A stretch of DNA of 64,000 nt from Narthecium ossifragum (GCA_963920575.1 OY986975.1:948650-1012649), one strand, 5' to 3'. Counted from the first letter of the stretch, positions 23,464 through 35,403 are shown. Notes: generated by a model not told the origin, from the letters alone. Numbers and translations are program-made.

Positions 23464-24306
23464 ATGGCGTTCTCCTCCTCCGTCCCAATGTTCTTATGCA
23501 CACCCAACCCCATCCCGATGCTATACCCATCTCGAGTTTCTTCCCAATCCCACTGGAAACCACTCATATATGTCTGGTACCCCCGCCGCCAGGCTAGACC
23601 GCCACCTAACCCGGGAATCCCTCATTCAAATCCATATCGATAGCCACCAAAGCTTTCCAACAGTAAAGACGACGACAATGGCTGCAGTGATGGTGATGAA
23701 GACGATGACGCCAAGTGGAGCCCTGATGAGCTAGAAGCCATCTCGTCTCTCTTCGAATGAGGAGGTCTCCATGAACCTGTAAAGCGATCAAGGGAGCGAC
23801 CTCAGCCCCTTCCACTCCCTTACAAGATCCGTCCTCTTGGAATCCCCACGCCCAAGCGCCATGTGCGTGGCGGCGACGAGGTCTGTGCTTCGGCTACGTG
23901 GGTCCTATAGCGATGGCAACCAAAAGAACCCGGACGCGCTCATCGATCTTGCCAAAGAGATTGCAGGCCTCCCTGTCGATATCGACGCCGGTGAGGTGCT
24001 CGACCATTGGTACACGTTTATCCAAAAGAGCTTGTTGTCACTCACTGCAAGGCAATTGGGTCACATGGGCCTACCGGATGGGGCATTGCAGACCTTGTGT
24101 TCGGCTTAGAAGCACCGGCTGGAGTTCGTCCCTGATGACCGGATCGTAGCCTCGACAGTAGTTGTCTTGGCCGGCAATTGGAGGCTGCGATTGGAGACAT
24201 AGATGGAGTATTTCTTGAGCTCGGCGAGCTGTAATGTCGCGGAGGCGATGGCGTAGGGCTTCAAAAGAGCAGGGCAATTGCATCGTGCCCGGAAACTTTT
24301 GGCTAG
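23464..24306 (+). pseudogene. PPR array copy 5 (truncated unit)
   Basis: Spacing 941 bp. It carries variants otherwise seen only in copy 10: CTTCGGCTACGTGGG, an AACCAAAAGAACCC-type change, and ACTGCAAGGCAATTGGG. Shared TGA and two TAG codons. Confidence 0.88.
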
Positions 24307-24405
24307 TTTTATTGATATGTGCTTTGGTTGGATTCCATGGTGAATCCTCATATGATTGATACAACCTTGCTGAAATGATCCTATAATGAGCTCATTGGAT
24401 GGGCC

Positions 24406-25246
24406 ATGGCGTTCTCCTCCTCCGTCCTATTGTTCTTATGCAAACCCAACCCCATCCCGATGCTATACCCATCTCGAGTTTCTTCCCGATCTCATTGGAA
24501 TCCACCGATATAGGTCCGGTACCCCCGCCGCCAAGCTAGACCGCCACCTGACACTAAAATCCCTCATTCAAATCCATATCGAAAGCCGTCAAAGCTATCC
24601 AACAATAAGACGACGACCATGGTTACGGCGAAGGTGATGAAGACGATGACGCCAAGTGGAGCCATGATGAGCTGGAAGCCATCTCGTCTCTCTTCGAATG
24701 AGGAGGTCTCAATTCACTTGTAAAGAAATCAAGCGAGTGACCTCTGCCCCTTCCACTCCCTTACAAGATCCGTCCTCATGGAATCCCCACGCCCAAGAGC
24801 CTTGTGTGTGCGGCAGCGAGGTCTGTACTTCGGCTCCGTGGGTCCTATAGTGATGCCGTCCGGAAGAACCCGGACCCACTCGTTGATCTTGCCAAAGAGA
24901 TTGCAGGCCTCCCTGCCTATGTCAATGCCGGTGAGGTGCTCGACCATTGGTACACGTTCTTCCGGAAGGGCTCGTTGTCGCTCACTATAAGGCAATTGGG
25001 TCACATGGGCTTGTCGGATGGGGCATTGCAGACCATGTGTTGGGCTTAGAAGCATTGGCTGGATTTCTTCCCAGATGACCGGATCCTCGCCTCGACAGTA
25101 GTTGTCTTGGCCGACAATTGGAGGCTGTGACTAGAGACATAGATGGAGTATTTCTTGAGCTTGGTGAGCTGTAATGTCGCGCAGGCGATGCCAAGGGGCT
25201 TCAATAGAGCAGGGCAATTGCATCGCGCCTGGAAACTTTTGGCTAG
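24406..25246 (+). pseudogene. PPR array copy 6 (truncated unit)
   Basis: Spacing 942 bp. Diagnostic variants GGAATCCACCGATATAGG and CAAGCGAGTGACC are shared with copy 11. It carries shared stops and a 1 bp loss near 24606 (AACAATAAGACG). Confidence 0.88.
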
Positions 25247-25345
25247 CTTTCTTGATATGAGCTTTGGTTGGATTCCATGGTGAATCCTTATATGGTTGAT
25301 ACATCATTGCTGAAATGATCCTATTGTGAGCTCATTGGATGGGCC

Positions 25346-26186
25346 ATGGCATTCTCCTCCTCCGTCCTATTGTTCTTATGCAAACCCAACCCCATCCCGA
25401 TGCTATACCCATCTCGAGTTTCTTCCCAATCCTAATGGAAACCACCCAGATATGTCCGGTACCCCCGCCGCCAGGCTACACCGCCACCTGACCCTGGAAT
25501 CCCTCATTCAAATCCATATCGAGAGCCGCCAAAGCTATCCAACACTAAAGACGACGACCGTGGCTTCGGTGATGGTGATGAAGACGATGACGCCAAGTGG
25601 AGCCCTGATGAGCTGGAAGCCATCTCGTCTCTCTTCGAATGAGGAGGTCGCCATTAACTTGTAATGAAATCAAGGGAGCGACCTCAGCCCCTTCCACTCC
25701 CTTACAAGATCCGTCCTCATGGAATCCCCACGCCCAAGTATCATGTGTGTTCGGCGACGAGGTATGTGCTTCGGCTTCGTGGGTCCTATTGTGATGGCGT
25801 CTGGAAGAACCCGGACGCACTCGTCGATCTTGCCAAAGAGATTGCAGGCCTCCCTGCCGATATCCATGCTGATGAGGTGCTCGACGATTGGTTCACGTTC
25901 CTCCGGAAGGGCTCATTATTGCTCACTGTAAGGTAATTGGGTCACATGGGCCTGCCAGATGGGGCATTGCAGACCTTGTGTTGGGCTTAGAAGCACTGAT
26001 CGGAGTTCTTCCCTGATGATCGGATCCTCGCCTCGATAGTAGTTGTTTTAGCCGGCAATTGGAGGCAGCGACTTTAGATATAGATGGAGTATTTCTTGAG
26101 CTTGGCGAGCTGTAATGTCGAGCAGGCGATGGCGAGGGGCTTCAAAAGAGCAGGGCAATTGCATCGTATCCGGAAACTTTTGGCTA
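25346..26186 (+). pseudogene. PPR array copy 7 (truncated unit)
   Basis: Spacing 940 bp. Its first half shares GTGGCTTCGGTGATGG and GGCTACACCGCC with copies 12 and 13; its second half shares GTGTGTTCGGCGACGAGG with copy 3, a mosaic that suggests recombination or conversion between units. Confidence 0.88.
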
Positions 26187-26286
26187 ATTTTCTTGATATG
26201 AGCTTTGGTTGGATTCCATGGTGAATCCTTACATGGTTGATACATCCTTGCTGAAATGATCCTATAGTGAGCTCATTGGATGGGCC

Positions 26287-27128
26287 ATGGCGTTCTTCTC
26301 CTCCGTCCCATTGTTCTTATGCAAACCCAACCCCATCCCGATGTTATACCCATCTCGAGTTTCTTCCCAATCTCTCTGGAAACCACCCAGATATGTCCGG
26401 TACCCCCGTCGTCAGGCTAGACCGCCACCTGACCTTGGAATCCCTCATTCAAATCCATATTGAGAGCCGCCAAAGCTATCCAACATTAAAGACGATGACC
26501 ATGGCTGCGGCGATGGTGATGAAGACGATGACGCCAAGTGGAGCCCTGATGAGCTGGAAGCCATCTCGTCTCTCTTTGAATGAGGAGGTCTTCATTAACT
26601 TGTAAATAAATTAAGCGAGTGACCTCAGCCCGTTCCACTCCCTTACAAGATCCGTCCTCATGGAATCCCCACGCCCAAGCGTCATGTGTGTGCGGCGGCG
26701 AGGTCTGTGTTTCGGCTCCGTGGGTCCTATAGTGATGGCGTCCTGAAGAACCCGGACGCGCTCGTCAATCTTGCCAAGGAGATTGTAGGCCTCCCTGTCG
26801 ATATCCACGCTGGTGAGGTGCTCGACCATTGGTACACATTCCTCCAGAAGGGCTCGTTGTCGCTCACTGTAAGGTAATTGGGTCACATGGGCCTGCCAGA
26901 TGGGGCATTGCAGACCTTGTATTGGGCTTAGAAGCACCGACTAGAGTTATGCGTTGATGATCGAATCCTCGCCTCGACTGTAGTTGTTTTGGCCGGCAAT
27001 TGGAGGCAGCAACTGCAGACATAGATGGAGTATTTCTTGAGCTTGGCGAGCTTTAATGTCGCGAAGGCGATGCCGAGGGGCTTCCAAAGAGCAGGGCAAT
27101 TGCATCGTGCCCGGAAACTTTTCGCTAG
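26287..27128 (+). pseudogene. PPR array copy 8 (truncated unit)
   Basis: Spacing 941 bp. Shared TGA after SLFE and shared TAG codons; private changes include TTCTTCTCC at the start and CCCGTCGTCAGG. Confidence 0.88.
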
Positions 27129-27227
27129 TTTTCTTGATATGAGCTTTGGTTGGATTCCATGGTGAATCCTTATATGGTTGATACATCATTGCTGAAATGA
27201 TCCTATAGTGAGCTCATTGGATGGGCC

Positions 27228-28008
27228 ATGACATTCTCCTCCTCCGTCCCATTGTTCTTATGCAAACCCAACCCCATCCCGATGCTATACCCATCTCGAG
27301 TCTCTTTCCAATCCCACTGGAAACCACCCAGATATGTCCGGTACCCTCACCGCCAGGCTAGACCGCCACCTGATCCTAGAATCCCTCATTCAAATCCATA
27401 TCGAGAGCCGCCAAAGCTATCCAACACTAAAGACGACGACCATGGCTGCGACGATGGTGATGAAGACGATAACGCCAAGTGGAGCCCTGATGAGCTGGAA
27501 TCCATCTCGTCTCTCTTCGAATGCGGAGGTCTTCATTAACTTGTAAAGAAATGAAGGGAGTCACCTCAGCCCCTTCCACTCCCTTACAAGATCCGTCCTC
27601 ATGGAATCCCCACGCCCAAGCCATGTGGGTGCGGCGGCGAGGTTTGTGGTTCGGCTCCGTAGGTCCTATATCGATGGCGCCCGGAAGAAACGGGACGCGC
27701 TCGTCGATCTTGCCAAAGAGATTGCAGGCCTCCATGCCGATGTCAACACCGGTGAGGTGCTCGACCATTGGTACACGTTCCTCCCGAAAGGCTCGTTGTC
27801 GCTCACTGTAAGGCAATTGGGTCACATGGGCCTGCCGGATGGAGCATTGCGCCTAAACAGTAGATGTCTTGGCCGGCAATTGGAGGCTGTGACTGGAGAC
27901 ATAGATGGAGTATTTCGTGAGCTCGGCGAGCTGCAATGTCGCAGAGGTGATGGCGAGGGGCTTCAAAGGAGCAGGGCAATTGCATCGTGCCCGGAAACTT
28001 TTGGCTAG
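27228..28008 (+). pseudogene. PPR array copy 9 (truncated unit with internal deletion)
   Basis: Spacing 941 bp, but only 880 bp to the next unit because ~60 bp is missing near 27850 (GGAGCATTGCGCCTAAAC). The SLFE-TGA site reads TGC here, the one truncated unit where this stop is absent; its frame then continues briefly to TAA/TAG codons further on. Confidence 0.85.
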
Positions 28009-28107
28009 TTTTCTTGATATGTGCTTTGGTTGGATTCTATGGTGAATCCTTATATGGTTGATACATCCTTGCTGAAATGATCCTATTGTGAGCTCATTGG
28101 ATGGGGC

Positions 28108-28956
28108 ATGGCGTTCTCCTCCTCCATCCCATTGTTCTTATGCAATCCCAACCCCATCCCAATGCTATACTCATCTCGAGTTTCGTCCCAATCCCACCGG
28201 AAACCACCCAGATATGTCCGGTATCCCCGCCGCCAAGCTAGATCGCCAACTGACCCTGGAATCCCTCATTTTTCATCAAATCCATATCGAGAGCAGCCAA
28301 AGCTATCCAACACTAAAGACGACGACCATGGCTCCGGCGATGGTGATGAAGACGATGACGCCAAGTGGAGCCCTGATGAGCTGGAAGCCATCTTGTCTCT
28401 CTTCAAATGAGGAGGTCTCCATGAACCTGTAAAGCGATCAAGGGAGCGACCTCAACCCCTTCCACTCCCTTACAAGATCCGTCCTCTTGGAATCCCCACG
28501 CCCAAGCGCCATGTGCGCGGCGGCGGCGAGGTCTGTGCTTCGGCTACGTGGGTCCTATAGCGATGGCGACCGAAAGAACCCGGACGCGCTCGTTGATCTT
28601 GCCAAAGAGATTGCAGGCCTCCATGTCGATGTCGACGTCGGTGAGGTGCTCGACCATTGGTACACGTTTCTCCAGAAGAGCTTGTTGTCACTCACTGCAA
28701 GGCAATTGGGTCACATGGGCCTACCGGATGGGGCATTGCAGACCTTGTGTTCGGCATAGAAGCACCGGCAGGAGTTCTTCCCTGATGACCGGATCGTCGC
28801 CTCGACAGTAGTTGTCGTGGCCGGCAATTAGAGGCTGCGATTGGAGACATAGATGGAGTATTTCTTGAGCTCGGCGAGCTGTAATGTCGCGGAGGCGATG
28901 GCGTTGGGCTTCAAAAGAGCAGGGCAATTGCATCGTGCCCGGAAACTTTTGGCTAG
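28108..28956 (+). pseudogene. PPR array copy 10 (truncated unit)
   Basis: Shares copy 5's diagnostic variants but carries the longer CATTTTTCATCAAATCC form otherwise found only in the full-length copies (1, 14 and the intact gene). Sites: TGA after SLF-K, TAG in LETEME, CATAGAAGC in WAQKH. Confidence 0.88.
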
Positions 28957-30545
28957 TTTTCTTGATATGTGCTTTGGTTGGATTCCATGGTGAATCCTCA
29001 TATGGTTGATACAACCTTGCTGAAATGATCCTATAATGAGCTCATTGGATGGGCCATGGCGTTCTCCTCCTCCGTCCTATTGTTCTTATGCAAACCCAAC
29101 CCCATCCCGATGCTATACCTATCTCGAGTTTCTTCCCGATCCCATTGGAATCCACCGATATAGGTCCGGTACCCCCGCCGCCAAGCTAGACCGCCACCTG
29201 ACCCTGGAATCCCTCATTCAAATCCATATCGAGAGCCGTCAAAGCTATCCAACAATAAAGACGACGACCATGGCTGCGGCGATGGTGATGAAGACGATGA
29301 CGCCAAGTGGAGCCATGATGAGCTGGAAGCCATCTCGTCTCTCTTCGAATGAGAAGGTCTCCATTCACTTGTAAAGAAATCAAGCGAGTGGCCTTTGATT
29401 GATTTTCATATCCAAATCATGCTTGATTTTTGTTATCTAATGCATATTTACGATGAATTTCATGTATTTGGATCATTTACACCCTTAGTATGTTATTGGT
29501 GTTAATTCGGTGTGATTGACATGTTTAGGGATTTTTCGTACTGTTAAGAACAAATTCTGTACTCGAAGTTGAATTTTGAACTAAAAATGTGATTTGTGAA
29601 TAGGTGGAAATTCGAGTATAATTGCTTTAAATGTTGATTTTAATGCTTGGGCATGTGTATTACACCATATTTGAGATGTTAGAAGAGTTATTTGTGTTTA
29701 AAAGGTCAAGGATCAAAATATGACATTGTTGTAGATTTTCAAATTCCGTATTCTTTTTTAATGATTTGTGATCCTTTGACAGGGCATAAATGCATCCACA
29801 ATCGCTCTAAAAATCTGGTTTAAAAGCTTGAGCATGTGTATTTCATGGTATACTTGATGATCATGCACTTGGTTGCGCTTAAATGCTCAAAGATCAAATT
29901 TTGACACTCTAAGCCACTTTCATTTTCCGTATTCTTAAGTGAATAATATGCGATCTTTGACAATGCATAAATGCTAGCATATAAGTCCAAAAAATGTGCT
30001 TAAATACTTGAACATGTGTATTTCATTGTGTACTTGAAGCCCATATATTTGGTTCGATCAAGTTGTGTTCAGGTCAAAATTTGGCACGTCAAACGAGAAC
30101 CGAAACATTGCTGATTTTACTGTTTTCGTATTTTTTCAGGGCTGAAGTAAAAAGGTCATAAATTGCTCAATTCTTATCAGAATTTTTCGTACAAAGTATC
30201 GTTGGAAAGATAATTTGAAGCTCTACAACTATGTCTCAAGTGACATTCTCGTCAGAGGTGGTCTTCACATCGGAATTTGGGCTCCAAATTTGGCTGACTT
30301 ATGAAGCATTGGACAGAGCTGGAGTAAATCGAAGATAACTCTTGCTAGTTTTATCTGAATTTCTGGTGTAAGGTACCGTTGGAAAGGTCATTCAAAGCTC
30401 TACAACTTTTCCAGAAATAGCCATTCTCAAAAAAATGAAGTTTGTATACCGAAAATGCCCTCTGAATTTCTGGTTTCTCCAAAGCTTATTGGATCGACAT
30501 CCTATTAACCCATTAAGCCTCTTAATGGATCCTATGCTTCAAGCC

Positions 30546-30553
30546 TATAAATA
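30546..30553 (+). promoter_or_regulatory. TATA box of the LTR-like insert
   Basis: TATAAATA within AAGCCTATAAATAGGCAC, followed by a purine-rich leader. This is a typical LTR core promoter. It points rightwards, towards PPR copies 11-14. Confidence 0.55.
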
Positions 30554-30831
30554 GGCACTTAAGGGCAGCCAAGAGGGGGGGAACAGCTGGTGGAAGGGGA
30601 GAAAAGAGGAGAAGAAGAGGCTTTAGGATTTTGAGCTTTCTTTGGTATTTTCTTTGATTTTGTTCTTCTTCTTTGTAAATTTGGTATTATGTGTAACTAA
30701 AGACTTGTAGATCTCATCCCGATCTATCTTTCTATCGGATTACATTTTGGATTTGGTTTGATTTCAATGAAAAGAATGATTTGATTAGAATACTTGTTTC
30801 ATTTTCTATTCCTCTAGCTTCTCTTTGCTTT

Positions 30832-31111
30832 TAGAGGTATAGATCCCTCTATTTTCTTTGAGATGCATGCTAGAATTGTTAGAATCAAGTGATTAGAGGT
30901 ATAGATCCCTCTACATCCTTGATATATCTTCATTTAGATTGATCCTAATGTCTTGTCTAGAATTAGAGGTATAGATTCCTCTCTTTTTAGCAAGGCTTAA
31001 GTTAGGGTTACCTAAAGGCCTTGAGTTCTAAGGGTATAGAGTCCCTTAGTCTTTCTTTTGGCCTACCTTGAGGATAGCCCATTGAGTAGTTAGGGGTATA
31101 GATTCCACTAA
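30832..31111 (+). repeat. Array of five spaced hairpins with a constant 8 nt loop
   Basis: Stems of 6-7 bp enclose TATAGATC-like loops. Positions: 30832-30851 (TAGAGG/CCTCTA), 30894-30913 (same stem), 30964-30983 (TAGAGG/CCTCTC), 31028-31049 (CTAAGGG/CCCTTAG), 31090-31111 (TTAGGGG/CCACTAA). Pitch is 62, 70, 64 and 62 bp. Sequence between hairpins is not repeated. The fourth stem changes on both sides so that pairing is kept. Confidence 0.88.
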
Positions 31112-33138
31112 TGATCTTGTTGCCTATGACTAGTGACTCTTGGTATTTTCATACCTAGAAACAAGTTTTGACAAACCATTGGCCTCTACCTTTGTGTATC
31201 TACACATGTTTTGAATGCCGTATTTACCTAGTTAGGGTTCGATGACAAGAATCCTAACTTAGTAAAGTGTTAGATGATCCAATTTGTACATCTAATTTGA
31301 AAGATAGTGAAGGTTGAGACTACACCTTCTTCCACTTGTTATCTCACCTTTATTTACTTTATTTATGTTTTAAACTTTACAAACCTTTATTTCAAAAATC
31401 CCAAAACATCTTCTATCGCTTTCCTTTTTGTTAAAAAACACAAAAATAGTTTTTACTCTTCTTCTTTTGCATTCAAAGTTCCTAGTTTTAAATTCCATCG
31501 CTCCCTGTGGTAAATGATCTTGGGACTCACCCTTATTTAACTTTGACAACTCCTGCGCTTGGGAGTATAAGCTAACTCATATTTCAGGGCAAGTCAGCGC
31601 CCAAGAGCCATGTGTGTGCGGCAGCGAGGTCTGTACTTCGGCTCCGTGGGTCCTATAGTGATGCCGTCCGGAAGAACCCGGACACACTCGTTGATCTTGC
31701 CAAAGAGATTGCAGGCCTCCCTGCCTATGTCAATGCCGGTGAGGTGCTCGACCATTGGTACACGTTCTTCCGGAAGGGCTCGTTGTCGCTCACTGTAAGG
31801 CAATTGGGTCACATGGGCTTGTCGGATGGGGCATTGCAGACCATGTGTTGGGCTTAGAAGCATCGGCTGGAGTTCTTCCCAGATGACCGGATCCTCGCCT
31901 CGACAGTAGTTGTCTTGGCCGGCAATTGGAGGCTGTGACTAGAGACATAGATGGAGTATTTCTTGAGCTTGGTGAGCTGTAATGTCGCGCAGGCGATGCC
32001 AAGGGGCTTCAATAGAGCAGGGCAATTGCATCGCGCCTGGAAACTTTTGCCTAGTTTTCTTGATATGAGCTTTGGTTGGATTCTATGGTGAATCCTTATA
32101 TGGTTGATACATCCTTGCTGAAATGATCCTATAGTGAGCTCATTGGATGGGCCATGACATTCTCCTCCTCCGTCCCATTGTTCTTATGCAAACCCAACCC
32201 CATCCCGATGCTATACCCATCTCGAGTTTCTTCCCAATCCCACTGGAAACCACCCAGATATGTCCGGTACCCCCGCCGCCAGGCTACACCGCCACCTGAC
32301 CCTGGAATCCCTCATTCAAATCCATATCGAGAGCCGCCAAAGCTATCCAACACTAAAGACGACGACCGTGGCTTCGGTGATGGTGATGAAGACGATGACG
32401 CCAAGTGGAGCCCTGATGAGCTGGAAGCCATCTCGTCTCACTTCGAATGAGGAGGTCGCCATTAACTTGTAAAGAAATCAAGGGAGCGACCTCAGCCCCT
32501 TCCACTCCCTTACAAGATCAGTCCTCATGGAATCCCCACGCCCAAGCGCCATGTGCGTGCGGCGATGAGGTCTGTGCTTCGGCTCTGTGGGTCCTATAGC
32601 GATGGCGTCTAGAAGAACCCGGACGCACTTATCGATCTTGCCAAAGAGATTGCAGGCCTCCCTGCCAATGTCAACGCCGGTGAGGTGCTCGACCATTGGT
32701 ACACGTTCCTCCGGAAGGGCTCGTTGTCGCTCAGTGTAAGGCAATTGGGTCACATGGGCCTGCCGGATTGGGCATTGCAGAACTTGTCTTGGGCTTAGAA
32801 GCATTGGCCGGAGTTCTTCCCTGATGACCGGATCCTCGCCTCGACAGTAGTTGTGTGAGGGCCCGTCCCTCTGACCTGGCTCGACCGCGTGGGTCGAGAG
32901 CCGGTTTTCTGTTGGTTTGGTTCCGCGTCGGGCACGATCGGGCGATCGTGTGGCGGTTTGGACCCCGGGGGCATTTTGGTAAATATGCTCCTTGGTCATC
33001 GGTTTCACACCCGCGTTGCACCCACGCCCTTGGATTGATGTATGTGTTTGATTAGAATCTCTAGGGTGCGTCCGATCGGAAGATCGGAGCTCGATCGGGT
33101 AAGATCGAATCGGACGGCTGAGATAGATCCGGGTTTTC

Positions 33139-33146
33139 TATATAAG
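33139..33146 (+). promoter_or_regulatory. TATA box of solo LTR 2
   Basis: TATATAAG ~285 bp from the LTR start, followed by a pyrimidine-rich leader. Transcription would run through the hairpin array and on into PPR copies 12-14 in the sense direction. Confidence 0.6.
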
Positions 33147-33680
33147 CCCTGCCCCTTTTTTCTCTCTCCTTCTCTTCTCCTCATGTCGTTTTCTCTTCTC
33201 TCTCTCTCTCCTTCGGCTGAGCTAGGGTTTGGAGACTTGGGCTTCGGAGCACGGATCTTGGCGGCTTGACCAGTTGGACGCGTGGAGGAGCTACCCTACT
33301 TACTCAAGTAGGTGTTTCTACCTCGATCTTAGGATCGGGTTCTCCTAGGATAGGTTTATTGCCTTTTTGTTGTAGGAATACATGTTAGAGTGCTGTGTAA
33401 CTCCTTTTGCATTTAGTGTGGAGGATTTGAAGTATTCATGTCTTGCATTTTTCGTATTCTAACGGTTGGTTTCCGTATTATTGCCATTTTGTCGGTTTTT
33501 GTCCATTTGGACCTAGATAGGAGATTTAACCGTTAAAAACTGGATTTCTTCATTCCATTAGCTTCCCCATTGTTAAATACACTTGTTTGCGAAATTTCAT
33601 CTTATTCCAACTTGATTTGATCTTTGAAATCCAAGAAAATGGATTTTCGGCACTGTTCGGATGAATTGTGCCTAAGGCTC

Positions 33681-34009
33681 GACGGTCGATCGGTGCATCG
33701 ACCGTCACGTGTTGTTTTACTCTTTCTGGGCCTGGCGGTCGACCGTCGGATCGACCGTCGGGCTCTGTCGGGATTTTGGACCCCCACGGTCGATGGATGG
33801 ATCGACCGTGGGATCTCCTCCCTTTCGCCATTTACCTGACGGTCGACCGTCGGATCGACCGTCAGGCGCTGTTTGGTTTTGGGCTTCTCAGGGTCAATGG
33901 GTGGATCGACCGTCGCCCTTGGTTTTCTTCGCCTTGGTCTCACGATCGATCGCCGGATTGACCGTGACATTGTCCGTGGTCTCACGGTCGATCTCCGGAT
34001 CGACCGTGA
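33681..34009 (+). repeat. Array of seven spaced hairpins (GGTCGAT...ATCGACC core)
   Basis: Inverted repeats with 7-11 bp arms and 6-8 nt spacers start near 33681, 33734, 33785, 33836, 33889 (degenerate), 33940 and 33982; pitch 53, 51, 51, 53, 51 and 42 bp. Examples: GACGGTCGAT/ATCGACCGTC at 33681-33706, CACGGTCGAT/ATCGACCGTG at 33785-33810 and TCACGGTCGAT/ATCGACCGTGA at 33982-34009. Flanking bases of the arms co-vary (GAC/GTC, CAC/GTG, TCAC/GTGA). The ~25 nt between hairpins are unlike each other. Confidence 0.9.
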
Positions 34010-35403
34010 CATCGTCCGTGACCCCTTGGACTTGGTTTTCTGGCTTTTCTTGGATGGATTTGATTTGTGATTAACATCTAAACATGTTGGGAAGTACGTT
34101 GCGGATTTTATGGGGTTTTCAAAGGATTTTCATTGGGTTTGAGGATCGATTAGAGTAAGTTCCCTTGTTGGGCGAATCCATGGTTTGATTTGCCTTTTAT
34201 ACATGTTTGGATGTAGTTAATTGCTTAATGGTGTGCTTAGCCATTAGCTAGCTATGAGTGCTAACTAATGAGGAATTGTGGAACCTTAGCCTCTTGTCGG
34301 CGAGTGCCGAGGGCTATTGTATATCTGTTGGACTTGTAACTGATGATGTGACATGTAGAGACATCTAGGATAGATGTTTGCCTAGGCTCATGCATTGTGT
34401 GCATTAGAGGCATTTGAGGTTAGGCGGGCGATGGTTTGGGTCGCCGATCCGAGGTTCTCGGGTAGCTCGGATCTAGCCTTAGGACCGTGGCTGGTTAGTT
34501 AGGTTTAGGGTGTGATGGTGTATTCTGAATCTCTTGTTATTGAGGATTTGCGATAGTTGACTTGATCAGTGTTCGAGGTTTAGAGGTCGTGTTGTCTTCC
34601 AAGACCAAGTGCTAAGGATGGATGTTGATGCGTTCCTGACGTGTTTCCCCAAGGCTTGGTATTCCAGCTTGGTTAAGGGTGATCATGCATGTTACTGTTC
34701 CTTGGCCTCCTGGTAACATGTTCAGGAGAGAGGTTTCATGACAGGAGCCCTTGGGACATCAACTGGGTTATGGGTCCCGTGGCATCCGTTAGACTTAGGC
34801 TGGGAGACAACACTGTTGTGGTTTTCCTCCTTTCAGTGTGCCGTAGAGTAGAACCCTAATGAGCTTATCGCTCACTCCTACCCGGGCTGCGTTTGCAGGT
34901 GCAGGCGGCAGTTCTTCTTCAGTGGAGCCGGCAGGATCGGCCTTTGGCAGCGCGAGTACATCCAGAGGCGCTTGAGGTTGCTGGAGGATTACATGTTGTA
35001 CATTTTGATATTATATGAATTGGATCTGTTTCGCCTCTGGAATACAATTGTTTAAATTATCCGTCTTTTCCGCTTTGTATCGCGCCGATTGAAGATAAAT
35101 AGTGATAGGAACCCTCACACCCCGTCCTGGATGGGTTTTCTGGGTCGGGGTGTGACAAGTTGTCTTGGCCGGCAGTTGGAGGCTGTGACTAGAGACATAG
35201 ATGGAGTATTTCTTGAGCTTGGTGAGCTGTAATGTCACGCAGGCGATGCCAAGGGGCTTCAATAGAGCAGGGCAATTGCATCGCGCATGGAAACTTTTGG
35301 CTAGTTTTCTTGATATGAGCTTTGGTTGGATTCCATGGTGAATCCTTATATGGTTGATATATCCTTGCTGAAATGATCTTATAGTGAGCTCATTGGATGG
35401 GCC

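Larger units (their letters stand above)
29396..31588 (+). mobile_element. LTR-like insert (unrelated family) within PPR copy 11
   Basis: About 2.19 kb of AT-rich, ORF-free DNA with LTR character. It contains a TATA box (30546-30553), two copies of a GTTGGAAAG...CAAAGCTCTACAACT-type block (30205 and 30375) common in plant LTRs, and a downstream leader with five evenly spaced hairpins (30832-31111). The right end reads TCATATTTCAGGGCAAGTCA. Termini and superfamily are uncertain because no target duplication is left. Confidence 0.6.
29056..32054 (+). pseudogene. PPR array copy 11 (truncated unit split by a foreign LTR-like insert)
   Basis: Matches copy 6 from the ATG to 29395 and again from 31589 to 32054. 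The interruption replaces ~65 bp of PPR sequence with ~2.19 kb of unrelated LTR-like DNA; no target duplication is visible, so insertion was followed by deletion or came with one. Confidence 0.85.
32854..35157 (+). mobile_element. Solo LTR 2 of the gypsy family (sense orientation)
   Basis: 2304 bp, from TGTGAGGGCC to GGGGTGTGACA, the reverse orientation of the LTRs at 6581/13221 and 16986. Perfect 5 bp duplication AGTTG (32849-32853 and 35158-35162). It shares the family block GGGCTGCGTTTGCAGGTGCA near 34886. It has a TATA box (33139-33146) and seven regularly spaced hairpins (33681-34009). Confidence 0.93.
32154..35304 (+). pseudogene. PPR array copy 12 (truncated unit split by a solo LTR)
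   Basis: Matches copies 7 and 13 from the ATG at 32154 to 32853 and again from 35158 to 35304; the gap is solo LTR 2. Shared TGA and TAG codons are present. Confidence 0.88.

Noticed and set aside
29396..31588. Complete LTR retrotransposon inside PPR copy 11
   Set aside because: No second LTR, primer site or pol frame was found; called only LTR-like.
33681..34009. CRISPR-like pattern of palindromes with spacers
   Set aside because: Repeats are not identical, the setting is a plant LTR with target duplications, and there are no cas genes. Kept as a hairpin array instead.
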